Notes: a model not told the origin generated them from the letters alone. Positions 14,712 to 25,530 are shown, counted from the first letter of the stretch. The stretch: 64,000 nucleotides of DNA from Lucifuga dentata (GCA_014773175.1 VXCM01003138.1:62001-126000), one strand, 5' to 3'. Numbers and translations: made by a program.

Positions 14712-17700
14712 TTGACACTGTCTACAGGTTCTGCAGACCTGTGGGACTCCTGAACTGGCACGCTCTGTTATCTCTCCCCACCTGTCCAAAGACACAGTCG
14801 ACTTCCTGCGGGGACACCTTTCTCCCAAAGAGATGACCATCTTTGAGCTGCTGGGGGACGGATGGACTAAATCCAGGTACATGTGTTACTGCCAGCCCTG
14901 TCCATGTGATTTCAAATTTAAAGTCACTTAAAGGTGACTATCTTGTTTGTACTCTGCCTGCAGAGCCGAATGGCCCAGAGATCAGTGTGCACCTCCTTAT
15001 TATCCGAAGTTTCGTAACGGCTGGGAGCCACCGGCAGAACTGTTCCGGATGTCCCCGTGGGAGACGGAGGGACAGTCGCTACCACTGGCATCTCCAACTA
15101 GCCCCAGTTACAGGAAACAATCAGCTGATGAGGTAAAAGTTATGTTTATGACCTGCTGTCTGCAAATGTAAGTACCATTTTAAATCCAAACATTTGAAAA
15201 TGTAAAGATGTGTGTGTTTTTTTAGTTTTATGGAACCCATTCTTCAAGCTCGTCAAACGGGTAAGTAATGAGAGTCATGTATTTCTCATTTATGTCACAT
15301 CATATAATATTATATTTCAAAATGTGTTGAGAGGAAGCCATATGCGTTGACAGGTCTTACAACGGGATGCCCCCCACCCGCAAATATGCCAAAATTCACT
15401 ACCACTTTGTAGCCCGCAATGCCAATGAGCTGTCAGTGCTGCACGATGAAGTGCTTGAGGTAAAACTTCTGTATATTATTACTCTAAATGAAAAATGCAT
15501 AACAGGAGGCTGCCAGCAATGCAATAGTTCAACTGTATCAGGCCAGGAAGTAGCAATGCATCAGACTGAAGCTGAATTACTTTTCAATGCTGTGGAGTGA
15601 GATGTGAAATGTGAAATGTGAAATGTGAAATGTGAAATGTGAGATGTGAAATGTGTCTTGCAGGTATTAGAGGATGACAAACAGTGGTGGAAACTACGGA
15701 ATCGCAGTGGCCAAGTAGGCTATGTCCCATATAACATACTGGATGTTGTAAAGCTGGAAGAGCCAGATGGCATCTTCAACCAGGTATCCTGCAGTATACT
15801 TTCACATACCTGCAGTGCATTAGCATTACAGTTTAACTCCTACAGCTAGTGTTGCTGGTGTGTATTCAGCCTCTCAGCATGAAAAATCCACTCTGAAGCT
15901 GCAATCAGTGTTACAGTTTGCTATTTTTAACAGCAAAACAATGTGATGTCATGCCAGAAAGAATCTGGCAGCTACACTGGCATCTAATGGCAGAACATGT
16001 AATTTATAATAAATGATGACGGGAGATGTTATCACTCAGTCTAAATGATTAGGAGCTTACCATCAGACTCATGATGCTGCAGCAATGGTCATCATACAGG
16101 GAGAGACCAGGATGCATTGCAGCCACAGGACACCATGTTTTGATGATGGGCTGTCACTTTTCTTGATCAGCTTTTGTTTACCAGTGTGTCACTTTCTCTT
16201 ACTCCACCTACAAGCATAGCTTTCAGCTGAACTGAACAAGCTCAGGCATGTCACCACGGGTGTGAGAAGAGTCTGGTAAATGTAGGAAATCATAAATCAA
16301 GACATGTCAAAAATCTATTTCATTATCATTACCTGTGGGTATTCAGACACCTAAATATGCTTGGGTAGAGCAGGTTAAAACTAGAAATTACAGTATTTCA
16401 TTGCAAAAACATTGTGGAATCGCTGAACATCACAGGTTGATGCTATAATGTGTCTATGGATCGAGTTCTTTTTCAGTTTTGGAGTTTCACCTTTTAAATT
16501 CTGGTCTGAGATCAGTGCAGTTTTGTGTAAAAATTTGTGCTCCTGGTGTGGCAATATCGAAGCAGTTACAATTCACACCCTCATAGCAGTTTACATTCCA
16601 GCAAGCATTTATCCTGCATATAAGTTCACCAACACCCTGCAGTCTGCACTGCATGCAGTAACTCTAATGTCAAACACTAGCTGATGTTACATACAATATT
16701 TTGCTTTGGCTCTTAAGCAAAAATGTATGTGTGTATGTCAGTTTGAGATCAAAGACACACCTTTTTTTTAGAATAATAATCCTTGTAGTGTTGCTTTTTC
16801 ATTGACTATATGTGCATTTACCTGTATGTATGTTGGTGTATGCATTATTTATGTGCATGTGTGCAGTCTTTCAGAGAGATGTCACCTTCTGGTTCTCTGG
16901 GCCACGGGGACAACTTTAGTATGGGAACTCATAAAGACAAAGGTGGGCAAGAAAATCACAGAACATTTAGTCAAAGTTTGGAATGATGCTTTAAGAAGTT
17001 AAAACAACTCTTATAAGGTCTTATCCCTGGTCTTATGTGTGTTACATCTTTCTGTTTTTTTGTCATCATGCTGTAGCGCTGTCCCACCAGATGGATAAGC
17101 TCAACGATGAGTTGTTGATGAAAATTACTGCTACTAAAAATAAGCCTCCCGCCAGGAACTTCCACGTGGAGCGTACATCCGGCAGCCAGGTACCACTTGC
17201 CTTTGACTCGAACCCGCAGCAAGTCATCGCATGGCTCTCCGCAAAAGGTTTCTCAAAGCCGTAAGTCACCAAAAATGGCTGTCAATAAAGCAAAGCAAAA
17301 TAGCATTGCATACCTTAAATTCTTCATACTCGCATTGTTCAAACCCATAGGACTTAATTTTTAATTCCCCAAAATGCCATATACTGTATGTCAGGCTGAA
17401 TTTTGGGCAAAAGTTCTAATTATGCACAGGACATTTAAAATGTTTGCGTGTGATTGAATGGTGCCACAAACATTATTCTGTCGATTCAATGAACAGTTGG
17501 AGCAATCTACATATTAAAGATATGATACGTCACATAAATTACAAGAAACTTTAGGCGGAAGTTAAGGGTAAATGTTGTAAAATGTTGAAATAAGAGCTGA
17601 TTAAAATATAAGATATTAATACCCCATTATAGTTAATGTATGTTACCATTTATTAAGTAGACATTGCAATACTTTTACATAAAATTCATCATTATCTGGT

Positions 17701-19315
17701 TTAGAATCTGGTCCAAAGATGAGATTTTATTAGTTATGTACAGCAGTGGTTCTCAAATTATTTAAATAAAATACCACCTGTGAGGAAACCAAACATCAAA
17801 GTACCAGCTCACCAACAAAAATAATAAAATATCTACCGGTAATTCTTTATTAAAAGAAAACATAACAAGAATAATTTAACTTTTTTGTGGCAAAATATTC
17901 ACGTAAGGTTATTGGTGTTCATGGTGGTACTGGGCTCCATGTGTTTAAGTAAGACACCAACAGTATATTTACCACTAGGAAAATTAAGAAATAGGATAAA
18001 TAATTTTTTGATAATACATAAATTGTCTGACTGACTTGTCTGCAGGACGGTTGATTGTCTGGGCATCCTGACTGGAGCCCAGCTGTTCTCTCTCAACAAA
18101 GAAGAGCTGAAGGCTGTGTGTGGAGACGAAGGCGCTCGAGTCTACAGTCAAATCACCGTGCAGAAAGCACAGCTAGAGGTCAATCATACACACACGCACG
18201 CATGCACATACACACACAAAGTGCTAACAGGACATGTTAGAATAAGTAAATACGCACAGATATTCAAAGTTTAGTGTCAGCTCCACACTATTAGAGTAAT
18301 TAGGGTCGGTGCACTCTAAAAAAAAAAAGTGGGTGTACACAATGGAGCTATGGAGGCCTGACACACTGAAATCAGAGAACAGAATAAGAGACTTGATTGT
18401 CCATCCGTTTTGTGCCACATACTTTTTAAGATATGATAATGAAATCTTAGTCACACTGCATCAGAATGATAACTGCAGATCATGTAAGAAATGTATCACT
18501 TCTATATACTGGTTTTTGCAGTTGAATAAGGGAGAGACTAATACAATATAAAAACATGTGGATCCTTAAATCAAGAGCCAAACAAGAGTTTCAACATTCT
18601 AGACACAAAAAGAAACACTTCTGGTTGCTTCTTCACTTCATGGCAAGTGACAAGAGTCAGTAAGTGGACTAATGCAGAATGACTTGTAATAGTGTTATCT
18701 GCAGTTTGGGTTTTTTCTGTGTACCTATATTTCTCCATTCTGACGTGATTTCTGTTTGTACTTTTTGCACTTAATCTGTGTCATTTATGTCATTCTGTTA
18801 GTTCACTGTGAGCCTCCACACACCTGTGCATATTTACTTGTTTCAACACACCCTGATGAACACAAAGTCCAAAGTGTGTGTGTTTAAGTCAATTTTTCTT
18901 TTTTCTGTAAGTTTTTATGTTGACTTATTGGACTGAAGCCAGTAGAAGTTGGTCTATGAGTCACGTCTTTGGATCTGAAAAGCACTTATAATGAAACCTA
19001 CTGTAGATAAGTAAAGTTGCACTCCTAAGATAATACAGATAATACATTATCACTGTTTTGTGAATAATTTAGGGCTCAGCAGTGAAGTTATTGCAGGGCC
19101 CTAAACTGAGCTTATGAACTCTGTGGTGCTTCCTGACTTCCTCTCTCACTACATTGCACATTTTCTTTTATAATAAAGCAAAAAAAAAAAAAAAAAANAA
19201 AAAAAAAAAAAAAAAGCTTCTCCTGTTTACTTTACAGAAAAGCAGAGGAGACTCAGAGCTCCAAGAGATCATGAAGAGGAGGCAGGAGAGGACCGACTCA
19301 AGCAGCAAAGACTGA
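1383..19315 (+). CDS. eps8l2: EPS8-like protein 2 (actin regulator), 20 coding exons
   Basis: Spliced CDS: 1383-1417, 1982-2028, 6372-6436, 7883-8044, 8725-8874, 9425-9504, 9633-9742, 9832-9908, 9986-10112, 11480-11568, 11652-11726, 14728-14876, 14964-15132, 15226-15260, 15354-15459, 15664-15783, 16879-16942, 17077-17260, 18046-18178, 19238-19315. The exons keep phase throughout, total 2055 nt and give 684 aa; human EPS8L2 is about 715 aa. Order: short N-terminal leader, PTB domain (about residues 35-175), lysine-rich coiled middle, SH3 (about 466-521), C-terminal effector region (about 590-665). EPS8 proteins couple receptor/Ras signalling to Rac and bind or bundle actin; EPS8L2 is known from hair-cell stereocilia. 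The L2 assignment rests on near-identity to remembered human EPS8L2 in [25 protein letters not shown] and the SH3. The start is the first ATG after the acceptor at 1366. Least certain is the small exon at 16879. The neighbour fads2 is convergent. Confidence 0.93.
1655..1694 (+). repeat. (CT)n microsatellite
   Basis: Pure CT tract of about 40 bp in eps8l2 intron 1. Confidence 0.95.
1779..1909. repeat. N-joined 65-bp duplication
   Basis: The block starting ctcctgttttgtgggc occurs at 1779-1843 and 1845-1909 with one N between. The copies are identical; intronic. Confidence 0.85.
2751..2850. mobile_element. Short GC-rich interspersed repeat remnant
   Basis: Sequence around CAGATTGGCCATCAGGAGAG and TTTTCCCGGTGGGCCG resembles a repeat I have seen often in teleost genomes; family and class are unknown to me. 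It stands out by GC content from the surrounding AT-rich intron. Confidence 0.4.
2861..2983. repeat. N-joined 61-bp duplication
   Basis: The block starting taattaaaattaactt occurs at 2861-2921 and 2923-2983 around the N at 2922; intronic. Confidence 0.85.
6207..6250. mobile_element. Terminal fragment of a hAT-like transposon
   Basis: TAGGGCTGGGCGATATGGCC followed by aaaataaaatctcgatttt is a common teleost repeat end (GGGCTGGGCGATA type). Only about 44 bp remain. Confidence 0.5.
6372..9504 (+). CDS. eps8l2: eps8l2 PTB-domain exons
   Basis: Four exons (6372-6436, 7883-8044, 8725-8874, 9425-9504) encode the phosphotyrosine-binding-type domain of the EPS8 family. Visible landmarks are [15 protein letters not shown] across the first junction, [37 protein letters not shown] across the third junction, and KMRPQTLK at the end. 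These blocks are the most conserved part of EPS8L2. The domain binds NPxY-type tails in EPS8 relatives; no partner can be inferred from this sequence. Confidence 0.92.
8240..8304. mobile_element. Fragment of the common fish ATCCATC.../CTGATCCTGT repeat
   Basis: Contains tcgatccatctaat, cctgctgatcctgt, and GGTTGCAGAAGGCTGGAGCC, the conserved layout of a very abundant teleost interspersed repeat. A partial related piece is at about 12484-12545. Confidence 0.5.
9541..9575 (+). repeat. (ACTC)n tetranucleotide microsatellite
   Basis: Follows a (CT)n tract (about 9520-9538) in the short intron between two eps8l2 exons. Confidence 0.9.
9633..15260 (+). CDS. eps8l2: eps8l2 central linker exons
   Basis: Exons 9633-9742, 9832-9908, 9986-10112, 11480-11568, 11652-11726, 14728-14876, 14964-15132 and 15226-15260 encode the region between the PTB and SH3 domains. 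Recognisable blocks are [22 protein letters not shown], a lysine-rich run [56 protein letters not shown] and an aromatic-rich [10 protein letters not shown] block. The first half reads as amphipathic helix. The last small exon is serine-rich and poorly conserved. Confidence 0.88.
10907..11191. mobile_element. Non-autonomous hAT-like (Charlie-type) element
   Basis: The left end CAGAGGGATTCTCAACCATG and the right end in reverse complement CAGGTTTACTCAACCTTTTC form imperfect inverted repeats typical of Charlie-type hAT elements. 285 bp, no ORF; an 8-bp target duplication is not evident. Confidence 0.55.
13166..13300. repeat. N-joined 67-bp duplication
   Basis: The block starting aatcgataaactaatc occurs at 13166-13232 and 13234-13300 around the N at 13233; intronic. 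Confidence 0.85.
13961..14128 (+). repeat. Long alternating AT/ATAC/ATGT palindromic microsatellite
   Basis: About 150 bp of tatata/tacata/tgtata units, largely self-complementary, run into a T tract that ends at the N at 14129. The alternating pattern gives spurious ORFs on both strands. Confidence 0.9.
14679..14711 (+). repeat. (GT)n microsatellite
   Basis: GT tract just before the eps8l2 exon at 14728; it forms part of the acceptor region. Confidence 0.9.
15354..15783 (+). CDS. eps8l2: eps8l2 SH3-domain exons
   Basis: Exons 15354-15459 and 15664-15783 encode a complete SH3 fold: the [18 protein letters not shown] strand/RT loop with the ALYDY-like segment, DEVLEVLEDD, the WW pair in [11 protein letters not shown], and GYVPYNIL. 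In EPS8 relatives this SH3 prefers PxxDY ligands such as ABI1, because the usual proline of the ALYDY pocket is altered; the same is inferred here. A heptamer array sits directly before the second exon. Confidence 0.95.
15604..15652 (+). repeat. Heptamer tandem repeat (gtgaaat)x7
   Basis: Seven consecutive copies of gtgaaat, one with a single change (gtgagat), end 11 bp before the SH3 exon at 15664. The splice acceptor therefore has only a short pyrimidine stretch (tcttgcag). Confidence 0.95.
16879..19315 (+). CDS. eps8l2: eps8l2 C-terminal effector-region exons
   Basis: Exons 16879-16942, 17077-17260, 18046-18178 and 19238-19315. Landmarks are [58 protein letters not shown] and a basic tail [15 protein letters not shown] before TGA at 19313. 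This is the SAM-like helical bundle that in EPS8 proteins caps or bundles actin and contacts SOS1. The first exon is inferred: only an acceptor directly before its ATG (AGAG|ATG) keeps the frame, while its donor phase (1) joins the next exon perfectly. Confidence 0.88.
17744..17940. mobile_element. hAT-like remnant (CAGTGGTTCTCAAA end)
   Basis: CAGTGGTTCTCAAATTATTT followed by taccacc, and GGTGGTAC near 17925, resemble the ends of Charlie-type hAT elements. The right boundary is approximate. Confidence 0.45.
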
Positions 19316-19845
19316 AGCTGACCTCACTGACTCCACCGATCATCACCCAGAGTTTCCTCCCTCGCCGCTCTCTAACCGCAGCAGCTTTTCACATTAATCT
19401 ACTGTTAATTCCTGCATACAGTAGAATACACTGAAATGTTGTACAAATGTTTAATTCCATATTTATTTTGTATCACTAAATGTGTATGTATTCAAGTGTT
19501 TTCATATCTAATTATGTTGCTTTTGTTTCACTGTGTAAATTGTTTCTGTAAGATGTGTGCGTGTGTGTGTGTGGTATGAAAAGAGGAACATATGATTTTA
19601 TGTACAGTTTGGGAGTATTTGTGTGTCTGTGTGTGAATGTAAGTGTGCATGAGTATGCATGACATGCATGTAACATACATGTAAAAACAAACTGCTCGAT
19701 TGAAGTTTCTGCTCATTGTCAATATTGCAGCTGTTTACGTAATGACTCGATCTTCGCTTCACACTCAAACCTGTGCCAGAATGTGTGAAAAATTTTCTGA
19801 TATATAGCCAATTATTTTCATATTACTGTTTACAGATCATTTGAT

Positions 19846-19851
19846 AATAAA
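19846..19851 (+). terminator. Likely eps8l2 polyadenylation signal AATAAA
   Basis: A canonical AATAAA lies about 530 bp after the eps8l2 stop codon, in AT-rich 3' UTR-like sequence. It is the first good signal downstream on this strand. Confidence 0.55.
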
Positions 19852-20416
19852 ACATGTACTACTCATAGCTGGTATCCTATTTAGTATACTGTTGTACATT
19901 AGTAGGTATTAATTTAAATAATCTTCAGACATTCTGGCAAGCTCACACCAGAGAAACTTACACTAAATCTGCATGACGTCATTGTCAGACGCTGTCACTA
20001 ATGCATTTTTGTAGCATGGCTTTTCACAAATTGCATAAATACACAGGAGGAATTCATAAAAGGGTGTATTGTTCTGGTATGAATAATAAAATGAAGAATG
20101 AAGGGGTTTGTAAATATAATGGGACAAAATGTTTAAAACAGTGTCTTAATAAAAACATAAACTTGATCAATATTTGATACCACATCTTTTTCTGTGCATG
20201 ATTGTAATGTTTCAGTCCCTGAATCAATAAGATCATGGTCGGAGAAACCGCCGACATGATTTGTTTGCTTTTTTAAAAGGAAAGGGTAGTTTGAGTGGAA
20301 GAGTACAAAAGTACATTAAAATCTTCAGTCACACAGGAAACCATTTGTGAGCCTCGGATCGTCAGGATGATTAAACTAATAACAGAGAAAAGGTTTAAAT
20401 TACTGATTTTCATATT

Positions 20417-20422
20417 TTTATT
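20417..20422 (-). terminator. Likely fads2 polyadenylation signal AATAAA
   Basis: On the reverse strand AATAAA occurs about 230 bp after the fads2 stop. Other AT-rich candidates exist further on, so the choice is tentative. Confidence 0.4.
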
Positions 20423-20650
20423 AAATATTTCATACTAGGTGAAGATAGCATAAGAAAATGTAGAAAAATCCTGTGAACGTTATAAGAATTATAACGTAAT
20501 TAGAACTCTGCACCGAATCTGAAAAGTAAAAAGACTGCTGTCTCACCACACCACAAGTTACCACAATGAACTGCATTATAAAAACTGACAGAAACAATCC
20601 ATACTGCAGAGCAGGAAAAAAACACCACTCCTAGGCGATAAAATCCATTT

Positions 20651-23600
20651 TCATTTATGGAGATATGCATCAAGCCAGAGGTCCCCTGAGTTTTTCAGTG
20701 AGCTGAAACAGAAACAGACAATAATCAAAACATTTATTGATTTTAAATTTAGTTATTAAGTATCAACAGTTGTATTATAAACTCAGCTGGGTGCTTTATT
20801 ATGACACTTACTGAACCACATCAGTGAGGCCTTGCCACATCGTCTTCACCTGGTAAGGAATCCCGTGTTTCTCGCACAGTGCGTGGACCAGCGGGGCCAC
20901 CAGGTGGTAGTTGTGGCGTGGCATGGTGGGAAACAGACTTTGGCAGAGAAATTAAATGCAAGACATCACATATAAGAAAATATAATTCACCACAGAATAA
21001 AAACCAATTATTCAGGCATCTCAGTCTCATTTAAATTTACAGGAAAACCCAAACCACAGCCAGTTTGTTTCTATAAGCACAACTGAACTTGCAACACAAT
21101 TAACCCTGTCAAGCCTGACCCATGAAATAATAAATCAGAAAATTCTAATGTTTTGCAATTTATTTATTTATTGAATCCTTTAACAAACTCAAAAAAATGC
21201 TGATTTTTTTTTTTTTTTTTTTTTTTTTTGCATGTATTATTTATTTATTTATTTATTTTTGGATCACATGATACATCAGGCATTAACTTAGGATTTAAAC
21301 TGGAACATTTGTTTTTAGATACAATATAGTAAGCGTTTTGGTCAATAATTGATCATATTGATGATGTAGAGGTCTCAGAAAATCATGTATCAAATGTGAC
21401 ATAAATGGCTTATACGGTTAAGGTGTTTTGTAGTCAAATTTCACTTAAAGATTGTCGCTGAGGGGTCAAACACTGGACGTTCAGACTTACAGTCCAGCTG
21501 TCTGGCTACAAAACACTTCATATGCTGCAGGACCTGTTTGAAGGTGTATGATAGATATCTTATATTTTTTATCTATAGAAAGAAATTCTGGAAGAAGGCT
21601 GACATGGTGTGAAGGCAGCTATGTTGGAGCTATTGTTTGTGTTTCCTACAATCTTTGCCCTGATGGCAGATGCATGTTTCTCTGCTCCACACACTCATTT
21701 CACTTACTGGTGTTCGATTTGAAAGTTGAGGTGCCCACTGAACCAGTCGTTGAAGCAGGACTGCTCAATATTACAGGTGGCTTTTAACTAAGGCAGAGGA
21801 TGGGATGAGCACAAAGTTAAGTGCAGTTTAGTTAAACATCTTAAACTCTGAGTTGCCCACCAGTGGGTCCATCTTCACAAACTCTGCCAAACACTGGTAA
21901 CTTAAATGTACACTTTAAATTCAAGTGGAAAGTCCAAAGTTTTTACAGATACAAAATATGTCAGGATGATTTCTGGGGAAATCTGTGTAAAATTATGCAC
22001 AGCACAGCAAGGGAAATTAAAAATGCAATATCTTAAAAAAGTAAGGGTTAATATATGTATTTTAAAGGATTTTTTCATAATGTCTAACAATTAAAGGAAT
22101 TTTTTTACTGCCTTTTGTGCATGGTTTACATGATTATTAATGTGTTACAAATCTGAAAACACCAATTAAATGTATCCAAGTGCTATTAAATGACCCTGGA
22201 CTGTTTAGTTTTTCTCAATTTGATAAATAAAAAGTTATTCAAATTGCTTTCATAAATTAAAGTATTTCATTAAGGCTGCAGCACCAAGAGATGGTCGTGG
22301 ATTTCATAATAAAGCGGGTACCTGCATGCTCAGCCAGTCCTGGTGCTTCTCGTGGTCTATATCCATTGGCAGATGGTTCATCTGAGTCACCCACACAAAC
22401 CAGTGGCTCTCCAGAAACCTGTATTGTTCATTACCAACACAGAACCCATGACTGAACAACACGTTGATGATTAATGTGCTGTATAAAACATTTTTTGACA
22501 GAGACTGTTTACCTGACAAAGGTAATGAGTGCCACTGTTCCAAATAGGCCATATAAGGGGAAATAACAGCAGAAATAGCGAAGGTAGTAGGACATGGACC
22601 AGATCAGATCCTTCAAAAGACAATTAGCTTTGTAAATTCATATAATGTCTTTGTTATCAAGAATGAACTTATTCATGGTAACCTGTAAGAAAACTCTCAT
22701 CGTTTATTGCCTATTTCCTATATTTAGAGGACTTTTAGCTTATATATGATGGACTGTACCACACAGAAGTTGTCATCTTACCACCCAGTCTTTGCGAGAA
22801 AACATAGTTCTTAATATTTGAAGATGGAAATACACTGGAATGAGCAGCGGTGGTCCAACTAAAATAGAAAAGATAATAATTAATTCTAAAATTTTTCAAT
22901 TCATTCATTTTAAATTGTTCTAAAAAACATACCAAGAAAGAAGTACTGGTGTTGGTGATGATAGGGCATGTATTTTATCTTTTTTATACCATACTGTAAC
23001 AGATAGAAATACAGCATTAGGATAAGCAGCTAGTAAGGGATGTACATGTTGAGGACTGTAATAACACAACTTTATCATCAGAAATCTTCCTTTTTCTACT
23101 TGCCTCCACTGGTTGTTTGTCTCCCACTACAAAGACATGCACCATATTGACATCAGGGTCCTTACTGAAGACATTGGGCTTAGCGTGATGTTGGGAATGT
23201 CGATGATTCCACCAGTTTGCAGAGGCACCCTACGAAAACACTTTTAATTTCCTTACATACTCAGAAATAATATAAAATGCTGTGTGTCTTATCAAAGCCA
23301 ATAATACCTTTAAATGACCAATGAGAAACTTTTGTAAAACGTGATTCCAGCTGGACTTCTTGAAGACAGACAGGTGGCCAAAGTCATGCTGCAGCCATCC
23401 AGCTTGAGACTAGGGAATAAGAGCAGACAGACCATTTTTAGGTGATCTTGGTGCAGATCGTCCCTGACCAAAAGCAACAGTGACAATGACAGAGAGCGAC
23501 ATTCACCTGAGCAGTAGCCAGAAGGACAGAGCACAGCAGCGTCAGCATCCAGCTCGTCCCCCAAACCCAGAGGATCATCCAGGAAAGGGCCTCCAGTAGC

Positions 23601-24790
23601 AGGATGTGGCCTAGCTGGAGGAAGAAAAACAGGGGCTGTGCTCGAAAAAGACCCTTGCTCTCTACCTGTGCCCGTAGAATTTGGAAATCCTGAACAACCG
23701 CTGCCTGAAGAGCAGAGAAAAGAGAAGGGTTTCTGTCACAGTATTATGAAAATGTAATTACAGTGCCACTGAGCTGAAGGAAGGCTTTGACATTTTGGAA
23801 ATGCAAGCTTTTTACTCACCAACAGCTTTTATGAGCTCATGTTGAATGTAAAATTTAAATCAGCAGAATAACTACTAAGCAGAGACATCAGATAATAATA
23901 ATATTAGTGGAGTAAGAAGTACAATATATTCATTTAAAAAGTATAATCTCACAAATAGGAAATACTAATTTGCTAGTGCCCCAGAGCTGTACTTAAGTAC
24001 TACAATTGAATACAAATTTCTTCCCACTTCCAAAGAAATATGTTTTATCTCATACTATAGCACTTTAGCCCAAGGTTTGATTTATAGCTAAGGACATGAA
24101 AGTCAAGAAGACATTTTGGCTTATTTAACAAAGGAAACAGGAAACTCAAATGTGCCGGAGAGCTGTACAACTTGACTGAATACGAAGCTATACTTATTTT
24201 TTTTCTGCAGGTGTTTCTGCACACGATACTCAATGAGTGTTCTGTCAGAGTTAAATGAAACCTGCTGTGTAAATGTGAGGCCTAATGTGAAGAATCTGAA
24301 GTGAGTCTCACATTCTTGTTCCTGTCCTGGCTGGGCTCTGTTGCTGCCAGCTCACCAATCAGCAATGGCTTCAGAAACTTCTGCACAAACTTTGGATCGG
24401 GGTGAAAAGCGGTAAACGCCTCCTACAACACAGGAATGATCAAATTTTGTACATGAGTTCAATACAAATACCACTAATATGAACAGAAATTGCTATATTT
24501 TCTCAGAATGTGTTTTTTTTTTTTTTTTTNTTTTTTTTTTTTTTGTTTTTTTTTAAGATAAAAAGAAAAGGCTTAGTTACCGTGGCATCCTCTCCAGCAT
24601 AGTGGCTGATGACTCGAAACCCACCTGGGTGCCTCTTGGCCCACTGGGTCACATTATACACTCTCCTATTGATGACAAGCCACTGGTCGTTCCTGTGGCA
24701 GTGCCTCTCCACCTCTTCCCAGGTGTAAGCATTTCCACCTCGCCTGCTGTCTGGCTCTCCTGGCTCTGTCAGCTGGCCTCTGCCACCCAT
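20651..24790 (-). CDS. fads2: Fatty acyl desaturase 2 (front-end desaturase), 12 coding exons
   Basis: Spliced CDS on the reverse strand: 24581-24790, 24312-24422, 23507-23704, 23308-23409, 23104-23229, 22933-22993, 22782-22858, 22513-22610, 22322-22418, 21708-21787, 20812-20937, 20651-20702. Total 1338 nt, 445 aa, the usual teleost Fads2 length. Order: N-terminal cytochrome b5 domain with haem motif HPGG (54-57); histidine boxes HDFGH (181-185), HSQHH (218-222) and QIEHH (383-387); hydrophobic membrane segments between them. The enzyme introduces double bonds into C18-C24 fatty acyl-CoAs in the ER, the rate-limiting step of EPA/DHA synthesis. The four-residue specificity region reads FHLQ (280-283), without the Y..N pattern of teleost delta-4 enzymes, so delta-6 (possibly delta-6/delta-5) activity is inferred. 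Exon 5 ends at a GC donor. The start MGGRGQL has a strong Kozak context, but an in-frame upstream ATG exists at 24961. Confidence 0.96.
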
Positions 24791-24977
24791 CCTGCTCTCT
24801 GGCCTGGATCCACCTACACACTGAGGGCCAGTCAGCCACAGTTTGGCACCAGGCTGCAAAATGCTCTGGTTGTCTAAATGTCCACACCTGTAGTCAGAGT
24901 TTCCAGAGTCCAGGCAAAAGCACATCAGAGGAAGACCTGTTGCTCTCTTTACTTTAACCATCCAGCTGATTGAAACA
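24581..24977 (-). CDS. fads2: fads2 first coding exon: cytochrome b5 domain and 5' UTR part
   Basis: On the reverse strand this exon starts after a good acceptor (ttccttctctag) at 24978-24983 and ends at a GT donor at 24579-24580. The conserved start [10 protein letters not shown] is at 24790. It encodes [27 protein letters not shown] and [17 protein letters not shown], a typical cytochrome b5 fold. The 187 nt before the start contain no in-frame stop and include an in-frame ATG at 24961, so a 57-residue N-terminal extension is formally open. Confidence 0.85.
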
Positions 24978-25368
24978 CTAGAGAAGGAAGACAGAGACCA
25001 GAGCAACATCTTCACAAATAATTAATGATGAAATCTGATGACTAGAAGCTAACAGTGAGTCAGTTTTTGACCTAAAGAGTCAGTATCCTTAAATATAAAT
25101 GCTCAGACTGAAATTCTGGACACAATCTATATTTAGCTTGTAATGTGTGTTTTTAGGCGATTCATTTTCATAGTAGCCTGGAGTCAATAATCCATTACTA
25201 TATCATCATATGGTGGAAAATGGTGCACAAAACAGACATTTTAAAGCATAAATAGTCGATCTAATATTGTTTGGTGCCGGTGAATTTGATCAGCATCGCA
25301 GATAATAACGGGCCGCTTTTACACACACACACACAGGCCTGACAGAGGAATAAAAATATCTGACTTAC

Positions 25369-25440
25369 AGTCCTGGAATCCAGATCTACTCTCCCTGCTT
25401 TTCACTCTCATCAGCACGCAGGAATAGATGCATTTTAAAT
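25369..25440 (-). other. fads2: Probable fads2 non-coding first exon (3' part)
   Basis: A near-consensus donor (GACT|gtaagtcag) on the reverse strand at 25369/25368 matches the phase-free acceptor at 24978, giving a 391-bp intron in the 5' UTR. The upstream limit of the exon, and so the transcription start, cannot be read from the sequence; 25440 is a placeholder. Confidence 0.45.
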
Positions 25441-25530
25441 GGAAAAGATCAAATAATTCGCCCTCTTGCCTAATGTGCTCACTGACTCATTCACTACAAA
25501 TTCCCAGCCGATCATTCGAGGATTTCTGGG

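Larger units (their letters stand above)
19316..20650. other. Convergent 3' UTRs of eps8l2 and fads2
   Basis: Non-coding sequence between the two stop codons. It holds a GT-rich tract at about 19556-19640, the eps8l2 AATAAA at 19846 and the fads2 AATAAA (reverse strand) at 20417-20422. No other gene was recognised. Confidence 0.7.
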
